The notes: generated from the sequence alone by a model not told the origin. Shown: positions 43,434 to 51,917, counted from the stretch's first letter. The stretch is DNA of 64,000 nt from Ruminococcaceae bacterium UBA6845 (GCA_002449395.1 DKDP01000038.1:5429-69428); one strand, 5' to 3'. Numbers and translations are program-made.

Positions 43434-44150
43434 TTATCCCCCCATAGTCCAGATTTTTCTGTAATGGATATTGTTATATGTCTTGACCGGTTTCGGAACA
43501 GATTCATTTGTTTCAGGGTCAATCATCCAATTGTCAGTACCCATTGCATCATCAGCAAATAAGCTGAGCTGGCTGGAATACATATCCTCATTATCGTTTT
43601 CTTTCAGAAGCACATCGAACCGAAAATCCTGCCGATGCATAAAGGCATCATTCTGCAAATAAGTCCACTCCGGGAAAATAATAGGCTTATCTGTGTCGTT
43701 GCCGTTCTCGTCAACGCACATCATGCTCAATGCATTACCGCATACAATGTTCTGCGACAGGATATATTCAGCAGACTTCTTTGTGTCCTCGTTGCAGTCA
43801 GATTTGCAGATTTTTTTATATTCCCGGCTCCATATATCATAAAGCCTTTTTCTGCACTCTACGGCATTGTCAGCCATTATATCAACGCCATATATACTTC
43901 CAAGAGCCAGAAGCGAAAAACGCTCCCAATCATATGTACTCTTTTTGTATTTCGAGCTTACAACAGCAAACTTACGAGTTATTATCTCTGCGAGAAAGTT
44001 TCCGTTGCCACATGCCGGTTCAAGAAATCTTGAATCAATACGGTTACATTCATCGGCAACCAAGTCACACATAGCTTTAACCTCTCGCTCAGCCGTGAAA
44101 ACTTCGCCACGGTCGGCTACTCGCTGTTTTGACTTCACTTGCTTTTCCAT
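43434..44150 (-). CDS. Methyltransferase-like protein lacking NPPY
   Basis: A 238-residue protein with the methylase entry motif EVFTAEREVKAM and SAM motif FLEPACGNGNFL (about 43-54), but no NPPY catalytic motif in its sequence. It resembles the N-terminal part of a restriction-modification M subunit. It is first in the operon and translationally coupled to the full methylase that follows. It may be a regulatory or specificity partner, or half of a split methylase pair; it may also be a truncated gene kept by coupling. Confidence 0.7.
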   Translation of the reverse strand: MEKQVKSKQRVADRGEVFTAEREVKAMCDLVADECNRIDSRFLEPACGNGNFLAEIITRKFAVVSSKYKKSTYDWERFSLLALGSIYGVDIMADNAVECRKRLYDIWSREYKKICKSDCNEDTKKSAEYILSQNIVCGNALSMMCVDENGNDTDKPIIFPEWTYLQNDAFMHRQDFRFDVLLKENDNEDMYSSQLSLFADDAMGTDNWMIDPETNESVPKPVKTYNNIHYRKIWTMGG

Positions 44151-44179
44151 CGTTACACGCCCTTTGATGTTTTCAAATT

Positions 44180-44208
44180 ATTTTACCATAATAAGAAATA
44201 AATATCAA
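44180..44208 (-). promoter_or_regulatory. Promoter of the restriction operon
   Basis: On the minus strand TTGATA (44208-44203), 17 bases, TAAAAT (44185-44180), 30 bases before the first start codon. Confidence 0.7.
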
Positions 44209-44221
44209 CACACAAATGTAC

Positions 44222-44266
44222 CCACCCATTCCGAAAAAATTCGGAATGAGGTGGTTTTTTTATTTT
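44222..44266. terminator. Inverted repeat, probable terminator
   Basis: CATTCCGAA (44227-44235) and TTCGGAATG (44240-44248), extended by CCACC/GGTGG, form a strong stem followed by a T-run on the plus strand. On the minus strand it sits just after the recombinase-domain gene. Confidence 0.55.
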
Positions 44267-44778
44267 AAAGATACTTGATTTTTAATGTCTTTAATCAGCA
44301 GCTTTTCGGTTTCTTCGCTATAAATACCTATCTTGTACTCTCTTTCATATCTTCTACGGAATTTGAGGTCACTCAATATTGCTTTAACATAAGCATACAA
44401 CTCATCACCGAGAATCTGAGGAAACCCGTTATCGCCATTGTATTTTTCAAAGTAATCTTTATATGGCACAACATCTTCTGTATAGCTGTCGTAAATCCAA
44501 TCTTTTTTTGAGTATTTCTTACGCTTGTATAATCCAAATTTACGCCTTATCCATGTTGTTGTAATTATCTCGTTTTCAGATTTGCCTGATGGGACTCTAA
44601 TGCCCAGAGTGTTCATTGTTTCTGCGACTGTAACCAACGGATAGCCTAAAGCCAGTAAAATCGAAATTAGTTTTATTACTGTTGCTTCTTTTTCGTTTAC
44701 CTCGTATTCGTCGGTTTCCGGTCTGTAAGTATAGCCGTAATAGCCATATCCGCCTAAATGTTTCTCGCTCAAAGCCAT
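44260..44778 (-). CDS. Stand-alone recombinase-domain protein
   Basis: A 172-residue protein that resembles the DNA-binding recombinase domain of large serine recombinases (GYYGYTYRPETDEYEVNEKEA...MNTLGIRVPSG), but has no N-terminal catalytic resolvase domain. It starts at ATG 44778 after GAAAGGA, so it is a proper gene and not a chance fragment. It could be a remnant, or a DNA-binding modulator that competes with or directs the catalytic recombinase. It opens away from the replication region. Confidence 0.6.
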   Translation of the reverse strand: MALSEKHLGGYGYYGYTYRPETDEYEVNEKEATVIKLISILLALGYPLVTVAETMNTLGIRVPSGKSENEIITTTWIRRKFGLYKRKKYSKKDWIYDSYTEDVVPYKDYFEKYNGDNGFPQILGDELYAYVKAILSDLKFRRRYEREYKIGIYSEETEKLLIKDIKNQVSLK

Positions 44779-45056
44779 CAAATCCTTTCATTTTCAATAT
44801 TTTGCAGTATCGAGTGTCACTAACTTACTTTTTTGAGTTAAGCGGTGACGCTTTATTTTCTTAATTTTATCGCATATTATTACTATTATTATTCTAAACA
44901 TACACTAAATTTGATAATTTTAATATTTTTTCTCGGAATTATTTTAAAACAAACCACCTCGAGTGCAACTGAAATATTTATTATGAAGTTAAAAATCGAC
45001 GAAATTCGGTTGATAATTTCCAAGCCCAAACAGGAATTCCTGCAACGATAAATATC

Positions 45057-45252
45057 CTATTGCTGTTCGCGAAAGCAATAGATAGGAAGCGAAAGAGAGG
45101 TGAAAAAACCGCTGTACTTTTGTACAACTGTACTTTTACATTCTAAAACAGCTCATTTTGATGATATTATGACTGTTTTACCCAATTTTACATACAAAGT
45201 GCCCGAACAATGGGCTTGTGTGAGGGCACTTTGTAAACTGTACTTTTTGTAC
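45057..45252 (+). other. Putative rolling-circle replication origin with iterons
   Basis: Three CTGTACTTTT iterons (45112, 45128, 45238) flank a perfect 12-bp inverted repeat TACAAAGTGCCC (45193-45204) / 45224-45235 with a 19-base loop that itself can pair. An 8-bp stem CTATTGCT/AGCAATAG lies at 45057-45081. All are directly before the replication initiator gene, as in double-strand origins of rolling-circle plasmids. The remainder of 44779-45287 is AT-rich and has no supported gene. Confidence 0.65.
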
Positions 45253-45287
45253 GTTATTTATATATAAGAAAGAAGGAACATTTAATT

Positions 45288-46871
45288 ATGTCTACAAATA
45301 AAATTACATCAAGAACTTGGGAGCTCGTTACTGACGTAAAGCATCCCGAAACCGGCGAAGAGCTTATCAATAAAGAAAAGATTGATACTGTGTTAAAAAG
45401 TCATTCCTCCATTAAAGAGTTTGCCTATATTCTTCATAACAAAGATACATATACCGATGAAGATATTAAAAAAATGAAGTCAGGTACTCGTTCGGTTGGT
45501 GATATCAAACCAGCCCACTTTCATGTTGTCATGCATTTTGCAAGAGCGCAGGAATTGGATAGCTTGAGCGAATGGTTTGGAATCGACAAAAACTTTTTCG
45601 AGAAGAAAAAGGGTCGAAATTCATTCTTTGATTCTGTCCTTTATTTGACACATCAAAGCGACAAAGAACAGTCAAAGGGAAAATTTGTCTATCCCGAAGA
45701 CGAGGTATTCTGCCACTTTGAAGAATATAGCTCTTTCCACGAGTTTGTTGAGGCTTGCGAATTAAATAAAGAAAAATACGGCAAAGCAAATATTTGTATA
45801 AAAGATAAGCTGCGCTTGGATGTCCTCTATAACGGGATGTCAATCCGACAGGTCAAAAAGAACTATCCAATGGAATATAACGACGACATGGAGGGCTTAC
45901 AAAAACGTCGTGGTGATTATCTCAAGGATGCCCCTTTGCCGCCATATCGAATTAGTTTTTATATATCCGGTTCAGGCGGTGCCGGAAAAGGTTTATTTTC
46001 GGAAGCCTTGGCAAGGGCACTTATTGACCCGGATGGCGAAATGAGCGATGACGAAATATTTTGTTATATCGGTAGTGATTCCGTTTGCTTTGAAAATTAT
46101 GACGGTCAACCCGTGCTAATCTGGGATGATTGCCGACATAACGAGCTCTTTAAAAAACTGGGTGATAGAGGTACCATCTTTAATGTATTTGATACAAAGC
46201 CTAAGCGAATATCTCAGAAAAAGAAATATAGTCAAACTAACCTTATTAACCCTATAAATATTGTCAACTCCGTCGAACCCATTAACGGATTTTTGGACGG
46301 ATTAGCAGGTCAATATTACGACAAATCGGAAAGCCGATATGTCGAAGCCGAAAACGACCAAAAAGCACAAAGTTATCGTCGCTTCCCGATTTGTATAAAT
46401 GTACATCCGACGTATTATGACATACATGTCTACGAGCCGTTTTTCGGCGGAGACTACTCGGTCATCTACAAGTACAAATATGCACCATTTGTGGACATGG
46501 TACGTACTTATGGCAGTGACTCAAAAGAATACAAAGATTGTTGCTTGAAGGCTTTAAAACCGGTAATAGAGCTGTTTGAGCAAGCAGTAGCAATTCTAAG
46601 CAAAAAGGACTTTTTAAAAGAAACAGACAATCCAGAAAAGTACATAAATCTTGGAACGTTTGAGCCTTTTAAAGAATTTTTGGAGGTGCATTGTGCAAGA
46701 CTGCGTAGCTATTTCAATGATGTTCTAAACGACAATCCCTCAGAACGTGATGTGGAGAAAATTGTTTCCGGCGGTTGTGACATTTATGATGTTACAGATA
46801 AAGCAACAATTGACATAATCCGATGTGAGGTTGAAGACTGCATTAGAGACATTAAATACAACACAATGTAA
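45288..46871 (+). CDS. HUH plasmid replication initiator with helicase domain
   Basis: A 527-residue replication protein. The N-terminal domain is Rep_2-like with the HUH metal motif HFHVVMHF near residue 77; after about residue 200 comes a superfamily 3-like ATPase with P-loop SGSGGAGKGLF near 227 and Walker B VLIWDDCRH near 277. Such proteins nick the origin and unwind it for rolling-circle replication. The excised circle could thus replicate, giving stability before transfer or reintegration. The ATG follows AGAAGGAAC. Confidence 0.8.
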   Translation: MSTNKITSRTWELVTDVKHPETGEELINKEKIDTVLKSHSSIKEFAYILHNKDTYTDEDIKKMKSGTRSVGDIKPAHFHVVMHFARAQELDSLSEWFGIDKNFFEKKKGRNSFFDSVLYLTHQSDKEQSKGKFVYPEDEVFCHFEEYSSFHEFVEACELNKEKYGKANICIKDKLRLDVLYNGMSIRQVKKNYPMEYNDDMEGLQKRRGDYLKDAPLPPYRISFYISGSGGAGKGLFSEALARALIDPDGEMSDDEIFCYIGSDSVCFENYDGQPVLIWDDCRHNELFKKLGDRGTIFNVFDTKPKRISQKKKYSQTNLINPINIVNSVEPINGFLDGLAGQYYDKSESRYVEAENDQKAQSYRRFPICINVHPTYYDIHVYEPFFGGDYSVIYKYKYAPFVDMVRTYGSDSKEYKDCCLKALKPVIELFEQAVAILSKKDFLKETDNPEKYINLGTFEPFKEFLEVHCARLRSYFNDVLNDNPSERDVEKIVSGGCDIYDVTDKATIDIIRCEVEDCIRDIKYNTM

Positions 46872-46879
46872 TTATTCAT

Positions 46880-46914
46880 AGCCAGCGAATGGGAGAAATC
46901 TCTCATTTGTTGGC
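46880..46914 (+). terminator. Hairpin after the replication gene
   Basis: AGCCA...GAGA pairs with TCTC...TGGCT across 46880-46914; no clean T-run follows. Confidence 0.4.
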
Positions 46915-46958
46915 TGGATAAAAAATTACATATTAAAATTTATTTCATCTAACATATT

Positions 46959-46980
46959 TATAATGTAATAAAACATTATA
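46959..46980 (+). promoter_or_regulatory. Palindromic operator-like site before the DUF3846 gene
   Basis: TATAATGT-(6)-ACATTATA is a perfect inverted repeat with TATAAT in its left arm; a dimeric repressor bound here would block a -10. Confidence 0.45.
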
Positions 46981-47025
46981 ATATAATTTTTATTACAAAA
47001 AATGCAAATGAAAGGATTTGATTTT

Positions 47026-47442
47026 ATGAATAAAACAAACCAAAAAATGACCGTGGTTCTCGTAGAACCAAACAAAGAAGCCCGCATAGTAAAAATTGAT
47101 AACACCCTAAAAGCAATGCAGAAAACAGTCGGTGGATATATCGAAGCTGTTTATCCGTATGACGATAATGTTGCTATTGTTTGCAACGAAGAGGGCAAAA
47201 TTGCCGGTCTACCGCTAAACAGGGCTTTAAAAGATGCAGACGGAAAAGTATATGACATTATTGCCGGTACCTTTTTCGTTGCAGGTTTAACAGAAGATAA
47301 TTTCGGCTCACTTACAAATGAACAAAAGAATCAATATTTGAAAGAATTTGAGCACCCCGAAAAGTTTATTCGTTTCGGAAACGAAATTATTATTTCATCC
47401 GAATATACACCCGTTCTAAAAGGAAAGGGGGTGAAATTATGA
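47026..47442 (+). CDS. DUF3846-family protein
   Basis: A 138-residue cytosolic protein resembling DUF3846 proteins that are common on Firmicutes mobile elements (VEPNKEARIVKIDNTLKAMQKTVGGYIEAVYP, then GKIAGLPLNRAL). The function of the family is not known. ATG at 47026 follows GAAAGGA by eight to nine bases. It overlaps the next gene by four bases and opens the mobilisation operon. Confidence 0.75.
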   Translation: MNKTNQKMTVVLVEPNKEARIVKIDNTLKAMQKTVGGYIEAVYPYDDNVAIVCNEEGKIAGLPLNRALKDADGKVYDIIAGTFFVAGLTEDNFGSLTNEQKNQYLKEFEHPEKFIRFGNEIIISSEYTPVLKGKGVKL

Positions 47443-47702
47443 GAATTACAAGTAGGAAAGTTAATCTTCCGTATGATATTGTTGTTTATGCAACAGAATT
47501 ATCAGCGGACAAGACAACCGCTTATTACTACAAATCCGAAGCATTGAAGTACAACAATAATATTGTTGCCATCACTTTGATGCGAGGAATGCCAATTACA
47601 CTTGTCGTTAATACAACCGACAATGGTGTTGGCATAAATGAGTCGATAGAGATTGATTCTTTGCGAATTAAGTGTATCGACGGGGAATATCGCTATGAGT
47701 GA
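47439..47702 (+). CDS. Small conserved-position protein, unknown
   Basis: An 87-residue protein with no recognised family, mainly beta-strand in character (PYDIVVYATELS, VAITLMRGMPITLVV). It overlaps the DUF3846 gene by four bases and the coupling-protein gene by eight, and has GGGGG-type RBS overlap, so it is very likely translated. Confidence 0.65.
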   Translation: MRITSRKVNLPYDIVVYATELSADKTTAYYYKSEALKYNNNIVAITLMRGMPITLVVNTTDNGVGINESIEIDSLRIKCIDGEYRYE

Positions 47703-49125
47703 TATTTTTCTATATTCAATTGTTTTTCTTGTTTTCGTCCTATTTATGTTTAGCTCAAATGTCACCAGTGACAGTACTATCAAAAAACAGATGAAGAAGG
47801 AAAAACAAAAAGCGATGCATCCACCCGTTGATGCAAAGCTTCTGAGAACCAAGCCTACCGAGGGGGACTTCCTCCTCGGTAGGCAAGGAAGCAAATATGT
47901 GTGCTGGAATACCAAGCAAGACGGTCACATCCTCATTATAGGCGGTAGCGGTTCTGGCAAATCGAGTTGCTACATAATTCCGTTCCTCCTTACCAATCCC
48001 AATGCAACTGTTTTTGCAATTGATATTAAAGGAGAACTTGTCGCAAAAGGTAAACGCAGAAACGACCCTCGTGTATGCATATTCTCGCCATATGACCATA
48101 GCGGTTATGGGTTTGACCCATTTTACGCTTTAACCGCTAACAGCTCTGAGCAAGATAAACTGTCTACAATGCAAACAATAGCTTTTTCTCTTATTCCGCT
48201 CGGAAATGAAAAAGACAAATTTTGGGCAATTTCTGCGAGGAATATGCTCATAGGTTTATTACTCTACTATTATGACATAGGCAAACAAGATTTAATTATG
48301 TGCATTGATGCTATTCTCGGCTGTCCCATTCGGGAACAAGTCGACGAAATTATCAATAGCATTGAACCGGAGTGTAACACCTACAAATATATGAATCAAT
48401 TCTCAGGTATGGCAGATGAAACGCTTTTAAGCGTGTACTCAAATATGGCTAATAGTTTGACTTGTTTCTCTGACAAAAACCTACACTGGGCATTTTCTGA
48501 TGCTCCAAGAAAAGTGTCTCCTGAAACATTGGAACAGAGGAAGTCCGTATTCCTGTTAATCCCGGAACATAAACTTGCGCCGTGGAGCGGTGCTTTGGCA
48601 ATGATAGTCAACCTGACTCTTGATGCCTTGAGTAAACGTCCCGAAAACTCGCACAGAATATTTTTTCTGTTGGACGAGCTGGGACGAATAGTTAGCTCCG
48701 GTGGCAGTCTTGACGGACTTGTTGATGCCAGTATGACTTTGAGGAGCCGTCAGGTTTCGTTGTGCCTTGTAATCCAGCAGATTGAGTCTTTACAAACCGG
48801 ATTTCCCGAACATAAGGTAACAACCTTAATCGGGAACTGTCAAATCAAAATTATTTTGGATGCAAGTAGCAGCAAAACTCAAAAAATTGTATGCGGTGAC
48901 TGGGTACCGAAATACATCCAGCGGAAGCAATCAAAATCAACAGGGGCAAAAAACCGCAACAATAGCTTTAGCTTTGAGGAAAAGGACAGACTGACACCGT
49001 CCGACCTTATGAGCCTTACAAAAAACAATGAAGCTGTTGTTATAACACCATTGGGATATTCTATGCTAAAAAAATGTCCTTATTATAGGGACAACTTTTT
49101 GAAAGAAAAATATATAGATACTTAA
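47695..49125 (+). CDS. TraG/VirD4-like type IV coupling protein
   Basis: A 476-residue ATPase that brings the relaxase-DNA complex to a conjugation channel. It has one N-terminal transmembrane helix (about 3-22), Walker A IGGSGSGKSS near residue 85, IDIKGELV, and Walker B FFLLDELGRI near 310. ATG at 47695 overlaps the previous stop. It is shorter than full-size TraG and has one helix only. No mating-pair genes accompany it, so it must use a helper element's channel. Confidence 0.88.
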   Translation: MSDIFLYSIVFLVFVLFMFSSNVTSDSTIKKQMKKEKQKAMHPPVDAKLLRTKPTEGDFLLGRQGSKYVCWNTKQDGHILIIGGSGSGKSSCYIIPFLLTNPNATVFAIDIKGELVAKGKRRNDPRVCIFSPYDHSGYGFDPFYALTANSSEQDKLSTMQTIAFSLIPLGNEKDKFWAISARNMLIGLLLYYYDIGKQDLIMCIDAILGCPIREQVDEIINSIEPECNTYKYMNQFSGMADETLLSVYSNMANSLTCFSDKNLHWAFSDAPRKVSPETLEQRKSVFLLIPEHKLAPWSGALAMIVNLTLDALSKRPENSHRIFFLLDELGRIVSSGGSLDGLVDASMTLRSRQVSLCLVIQQIESLQTGFPEHKVTTLIGNCQIKIILDASSSKTQKIVCGDWVPKYIQRKQSKSTGAKNRNNSFSFEEKDRLTPSDLMSLTKNNEAVVITPLGYSMLKKCPYYRDNFLKEKYIDT

Positions 49126-49139
49126 AAGGAGAATTACAA

Positions 49140-49454
49140 ATGGATAAATATGAAATTCAAAGCATTATTAAAACAATAGAATCCTGTATTTACTACCACG
49201 ATAAGATGAGATATGCTTACTTTTTCAGTTCACCTTCAACTTCTAAAGGCCGAAGATATTACGAAATGCAGAACAGCATTGAGAAAAGTTTTACATATAA
49301 AGACAACACATATACTTATTGGTCAAAATGTTACTGTTCATCTCAACATGTTTACTTTAGCGACGGTTTTACTGTTGACGGTCAAAGAAAAGATGTGCGA
49401 GCATTTAAAAGAGTTCTCAAAGAACTTAAGGAAAAGACGGATAATAATGATTGA
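49140..49454 (+). CDS. Small protein in the mobilisation operon, unknown
   Basis: A 104-residue protein, Tyr/Lys/Ser rich, without a recognised family. The ATG has a good AAAAGGAG at the right distance and the stop overlaps the next start by eight bases, both supporting translation. Confidence 0.6.
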   Translation: MDKYEIQSIIKTIESCIYYHDKMRYAYFFSSPSTSKGRRYYEMQNSIEKSFTYKDNTYTYWSKCYCSSQHVYFSDGFTVDGQRKDVRAFKRVLKELKEKTDNND

Positions 49455-50388
49455 CACTTCTTCCGCTGATACTCGTCAGGACAAAATAAAAATCATCACG
49501 GATAAATTGGAGAATGGCGTAAAAAACCTTCTCCAATCAGACAAATACAAAGAATATCTTTCGATAATGAGCAAATTCCACAACTACTCATTTTGCAACA
49601 CTGTACTAATCGCAACTCAAAAGCCCGATGCAACATATGTCGCAGGGCTTCAAAGCTGGAATAAGAATTTCAAGCGTTTTGTAAATAAAGGCGAAAAAGG
49701 TATTGTTATTCTTGCTCCCGCTCCTTACAAGAAAAAGGTTGAACAAAAAGTTCTTGACGAAAGCGGTAACGAGATAACGGAAACAAAAACCATTAAGATT
49801 CAGTCATTTAAGCCGGCATATGTCTATGATATATCACAGACTCACGGAGAGCCATTACCGTCAATATCTGTAAATGAACTTAACGGTAATGTTGATAATT
49901 ATGGGAAACTATTTAAAACAATCAAAGAAGTCTCACCTGTTGATGTATCATTTGAAAAAATCAGCACAGGTGCAAAAGGATATTATGACCAAACGAGCAA
50001 ACGAATTGTAATTAGCGAAGGTATGTCTGAATTGCAGAATATTAAGACGCTTATCCATGAAACAGCCCACGCAATGTTACACGACAAAGATTATCTTGAA
50101 ACAACAGGTGAACAGAAAGACCGCTTCACAAAAGAAGTGGAGGCGGAATCTGTTGCTTATACTGTATGTTCCTATCTGGATTTGCCCACAGAAGAATACA
50201 GCTTCGGCTATATTGCCGGGTGGAGCGGGCAGAAGCGGATTGATGCTGTCAGGGAGTCGTTAGAAACCATAAAGGAATGTTCCTCTAACATCATCGGCGA
50301 GCTTGAAAAACGCCTTGTTCCAGACAAGTCGGTTCGGCTCACAGCCGAAGTAGCACAAGAGAAGCAAAGCAAATCTTTAGTAATTTAA
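49447..50388 (+). CDS. ArdC-like antirestriction protein with zincin domain
   Basis: A 313-residue protein with an N-terminal ArdC-type ssDNA-binding domain (about 10-125: KFHNYSFCNTVLIATQKPDATYVAGLQSW, VNKGEKGIVILAPA) and a metalloprotease-like domain with HETAH near residue 202 and a downstream Glu. ArdC proteins protect incoming single-stranded DNA from restriction during conjugation. A longer frame from 49213 overlaps the preceding gene and lacks a RBS; ATG at 49447 is the coupled start. Confidence 0.82.
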   Translation: MIDTSSADTRQDKIKIITDKLENGVKNLLQSDKYKEYLSIMSKFHNYSFCNTVLIATQKPDATYVAGLQSWNKNFKRFVNKGEKGIVILAPAPYKKKVEQKVLDESGNEITETKTIKIQSFKPAYVYDISQTHGEPLPSISVNELNGNVDNYGKLFKTIKEVSPVDVSFEKISTGAKGYYDQTSKRIVISEGMSELQNIKTLIHETAHAMLHDKDYLETTGEQKDRFTKEVEAESVAYTVCSYLDLPTEEYSFGYIAGWSGQKRIDAVRESLETIKECSSNIIGELEKRLVPDKSVRLTAEVAQEKQSKSLVI

Positions 50389-50418
50389 CTTCGGCGTTTT
50401 GCTTCAAACAATGCTAAA

Positions 50419-50452
50419 AAATACGGTGTTTTAAAAGCGACACCGTATTTTA
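50419..50452 (+). terminator. Terminator after the ArdC-like gene
   Basis: AAATACGGTGT (50419-50429) pairs with ACACCGTATTT (50440-50450), followed by TA; it separates the operon from the mob region. Confidence 0.7.
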
Positions 50453-50469
50453 TGAGCATTATTCTCAGG

Positions 50470-50615
50470 CAAGTTTCGCATCTTGGCACGCCGATGCTAA
50501 CTTGTTCAGGGGCTTCACCCCTAAAAACCCCAGCCGTACAGTAAATTATTTTTATAATCATTTACTATACTCAGGGCTTCTGCCCTTGCACCCCGAACAA
50601 TAGGGTTGCGACCCT
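50470..50615 (+). other. Candidate origin of transfer (oriT)
   Basis: Between the terminator and mobC lies an imperfect inverted repeat (50470-50482 with 50493-50504) followed by three GC hairpins: AGGGG-CTTCA-CCCCT (50508-50522), AGGGC-TTCT-GCCCT (50573-50586) and AGGGT-TGCG-ACCCT (50602-50615). No coding frame is supported. A structured non-coding stretch right before mobC-mobA is the usual oriT place, but I cannot point to the nic site. Confidence 0.5.
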
Positions 50616-50646
50616 GTTGTATCACCCATGGAAGGAGATTGTCGGT

Positions 50647-51015
50647 TTGAGAAAACGCAACAATAATGTATCGTTTCGCCTGTCTGACGATGAAAAGCAA
50701 CTATTTGACGAATTGCATGAAAAGACAGGCTTACCCAAAAACAGATTGATTGTCAATCTGTTGTCGAGTACGGTTCTCACTTCAAATGAGGTAACAGCCG
50801 AACTCAAACAGCTTAACATCAATACGGCACGGTTAGCGGAACAGGTCAAGCGTATCGGTGTTAACGTAAACCAATTAGCTCGTGTAGCTAATTCAAGCGG
50901 TAATATATCCGATATATCCGCAATCGAAACGTTAAACAAAACATTATCAGCATTGCAAAGTGAGTGTGATATTTTATGGCGATATACAAACAAATCAATT
51001 CAAAAGGTGCTTTAA
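50647..51015 (+). CDS. mobC: MobC-family mobilisation accessory protein
   Basis: A 122-residue protein with a ribbon-helix-helix-like N-terminus (NNNVSFRLSDDEKQLFDELHEKTGLPKNRLIVN) and the helical MobC tail with RIGVNVNQLARVANSSG. MobC binds oriT and helps the relaxase. The TTG at 50647 lies after GGAAGGAG and is preferred to a TTG ten codons upstream. The end overlaps the relaxase gene by 40 bases. Confidence 0.85.
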   Translation: MRKRNNNVSFRLSDDEKQLFDELHEKTGLPKNRLIVNLLSSTVLTSNEVTAELKQLNINTARLAEQVKRIGVNVNQLARVANSSGNISDISAIETLNKTLSALQSECDILWRYTNKSIQKVL

Positions 51016-51917
51016 GCACACACAGCGGTTTGAGAAACTGTTTAAAATATATACTCATTCCCGAAAAAACTGATATAGAACATACATATGTAATAGGGAC
51101 ATACAACGGCAAAGCAACTGATGCCGAGGAAATATACCGTAGCTTTATCCAAACAAAAAGACGGTACAATGCAGACAAAGGCAGACAATATGCTCACTCG
51201 GTTATTTCATTTCATCAAGACGAGAAAATAACCCCCGAGCAAGCGTTGTCTTTTGCGATTGATTTTGGCGAAAAAACATACGAAGGTCATGAGGTAGCAA
51301 TAGCTGTTCATTGTGACAAGGAGCACATACATTGTCACATGGTAACAAACACAGTGAGCTACCTTGACGGTTCAAAGCTTCATAAATCAAATAACGACCT
51401 GCAAGGAGACAAAGACTATTGTAATGAACTTTGCCAAAAATATGGTTTAACTGTTGCCGAAAAGGGAAAACATTTTGACGGTTCGGCAATTACTGACGGT
51501 GAAATAATTTCTTGGGACAAAGATACTTATAGGCTTTTATCCGATTATACCAAAAAGAGTTATGTTGCAGACTGCGGCATTGCTTTCATGGAGTCCATCA
51601 GCTCAGCACAGACTAAAGACGACTTTATTAAACAAATGCAATCACACGGTTGGCAAGTTGATTGGAAAGGCAGCAAAAAACATATCGTATTCAAAAACGC
51701 TGACGGTAAAAAGGTCAGAGATAGTAATTTATTCAAGACCTTCCACTTGCCGGCAACAAAGGAGTTGATAACAGTTGAATTTGACAGAAAGAGCGACCTT
51801 GCAGGACAAGCAGAAAGAATCCGATTATCGGAACTTGAAGAAGCTGGAAGAAGAAAACCAAATGCTGAAATCTCAAATAACCGCACTAAAAGAGGTTCTC
51901 ACGCAAGAGGAATCTAA
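50976..51917 (+). CDS. mobA: MobA/VirD2-like relaxase
   Basis: A 313-residue relaxase that nicks oriT and leads the strand into the recipient. The N-terminus shows the catalytic-tyrosine region (about 1-35) and the HUH-type motif HCDKEHIHCHMVTN at about residues 113-126. It matches the MOBP group found on small Firmicutes elements. Its C-terminal part lacks a helicase domain, so host helicase is expected. It is coupled to mobC and overlapped by the following small gene. Confidence 0.88.
   Translation: MAIYKQINSKGALSTHSGLRNCLKYILIPEKTDIEHTYVIGTYNGKATDAEEIYRSFIQTKRRYNADKGRQYAHSVISFHQDEKITPEQALSFAIDFGEKTYEGHEVAIAVHCDKEHIHCHMVTNTVSYLDGSKLHKSNNDLQGDKDYCNELCQKYGLTVAEKGKHFDGSAITDGEIISWDKDTYRLLSDYTKKSYVADCGIAFMESISSAQTKDDFIKQMQSHGWQVDWKGSKKHIVFKNADGKKVRDSNLFKTFHLPATKELITVEFDRKSDLAGQAERIRLSELEEAGRRKPNAEISNNRTKRGSHARGI

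Noticed and set aside
44845..45051. 68-codon plus-strand frame upstream of the replication origin
   Set aside because: AT-rich low-complexity sequence without RBS; better read as part of the origin region.
49213..49446. N-terminal extension of the ArdC-like protein
   Set aside because: It lies in another frame over the 104-residue gene, has no RBS, and ArdC similarity begins only after 49447.
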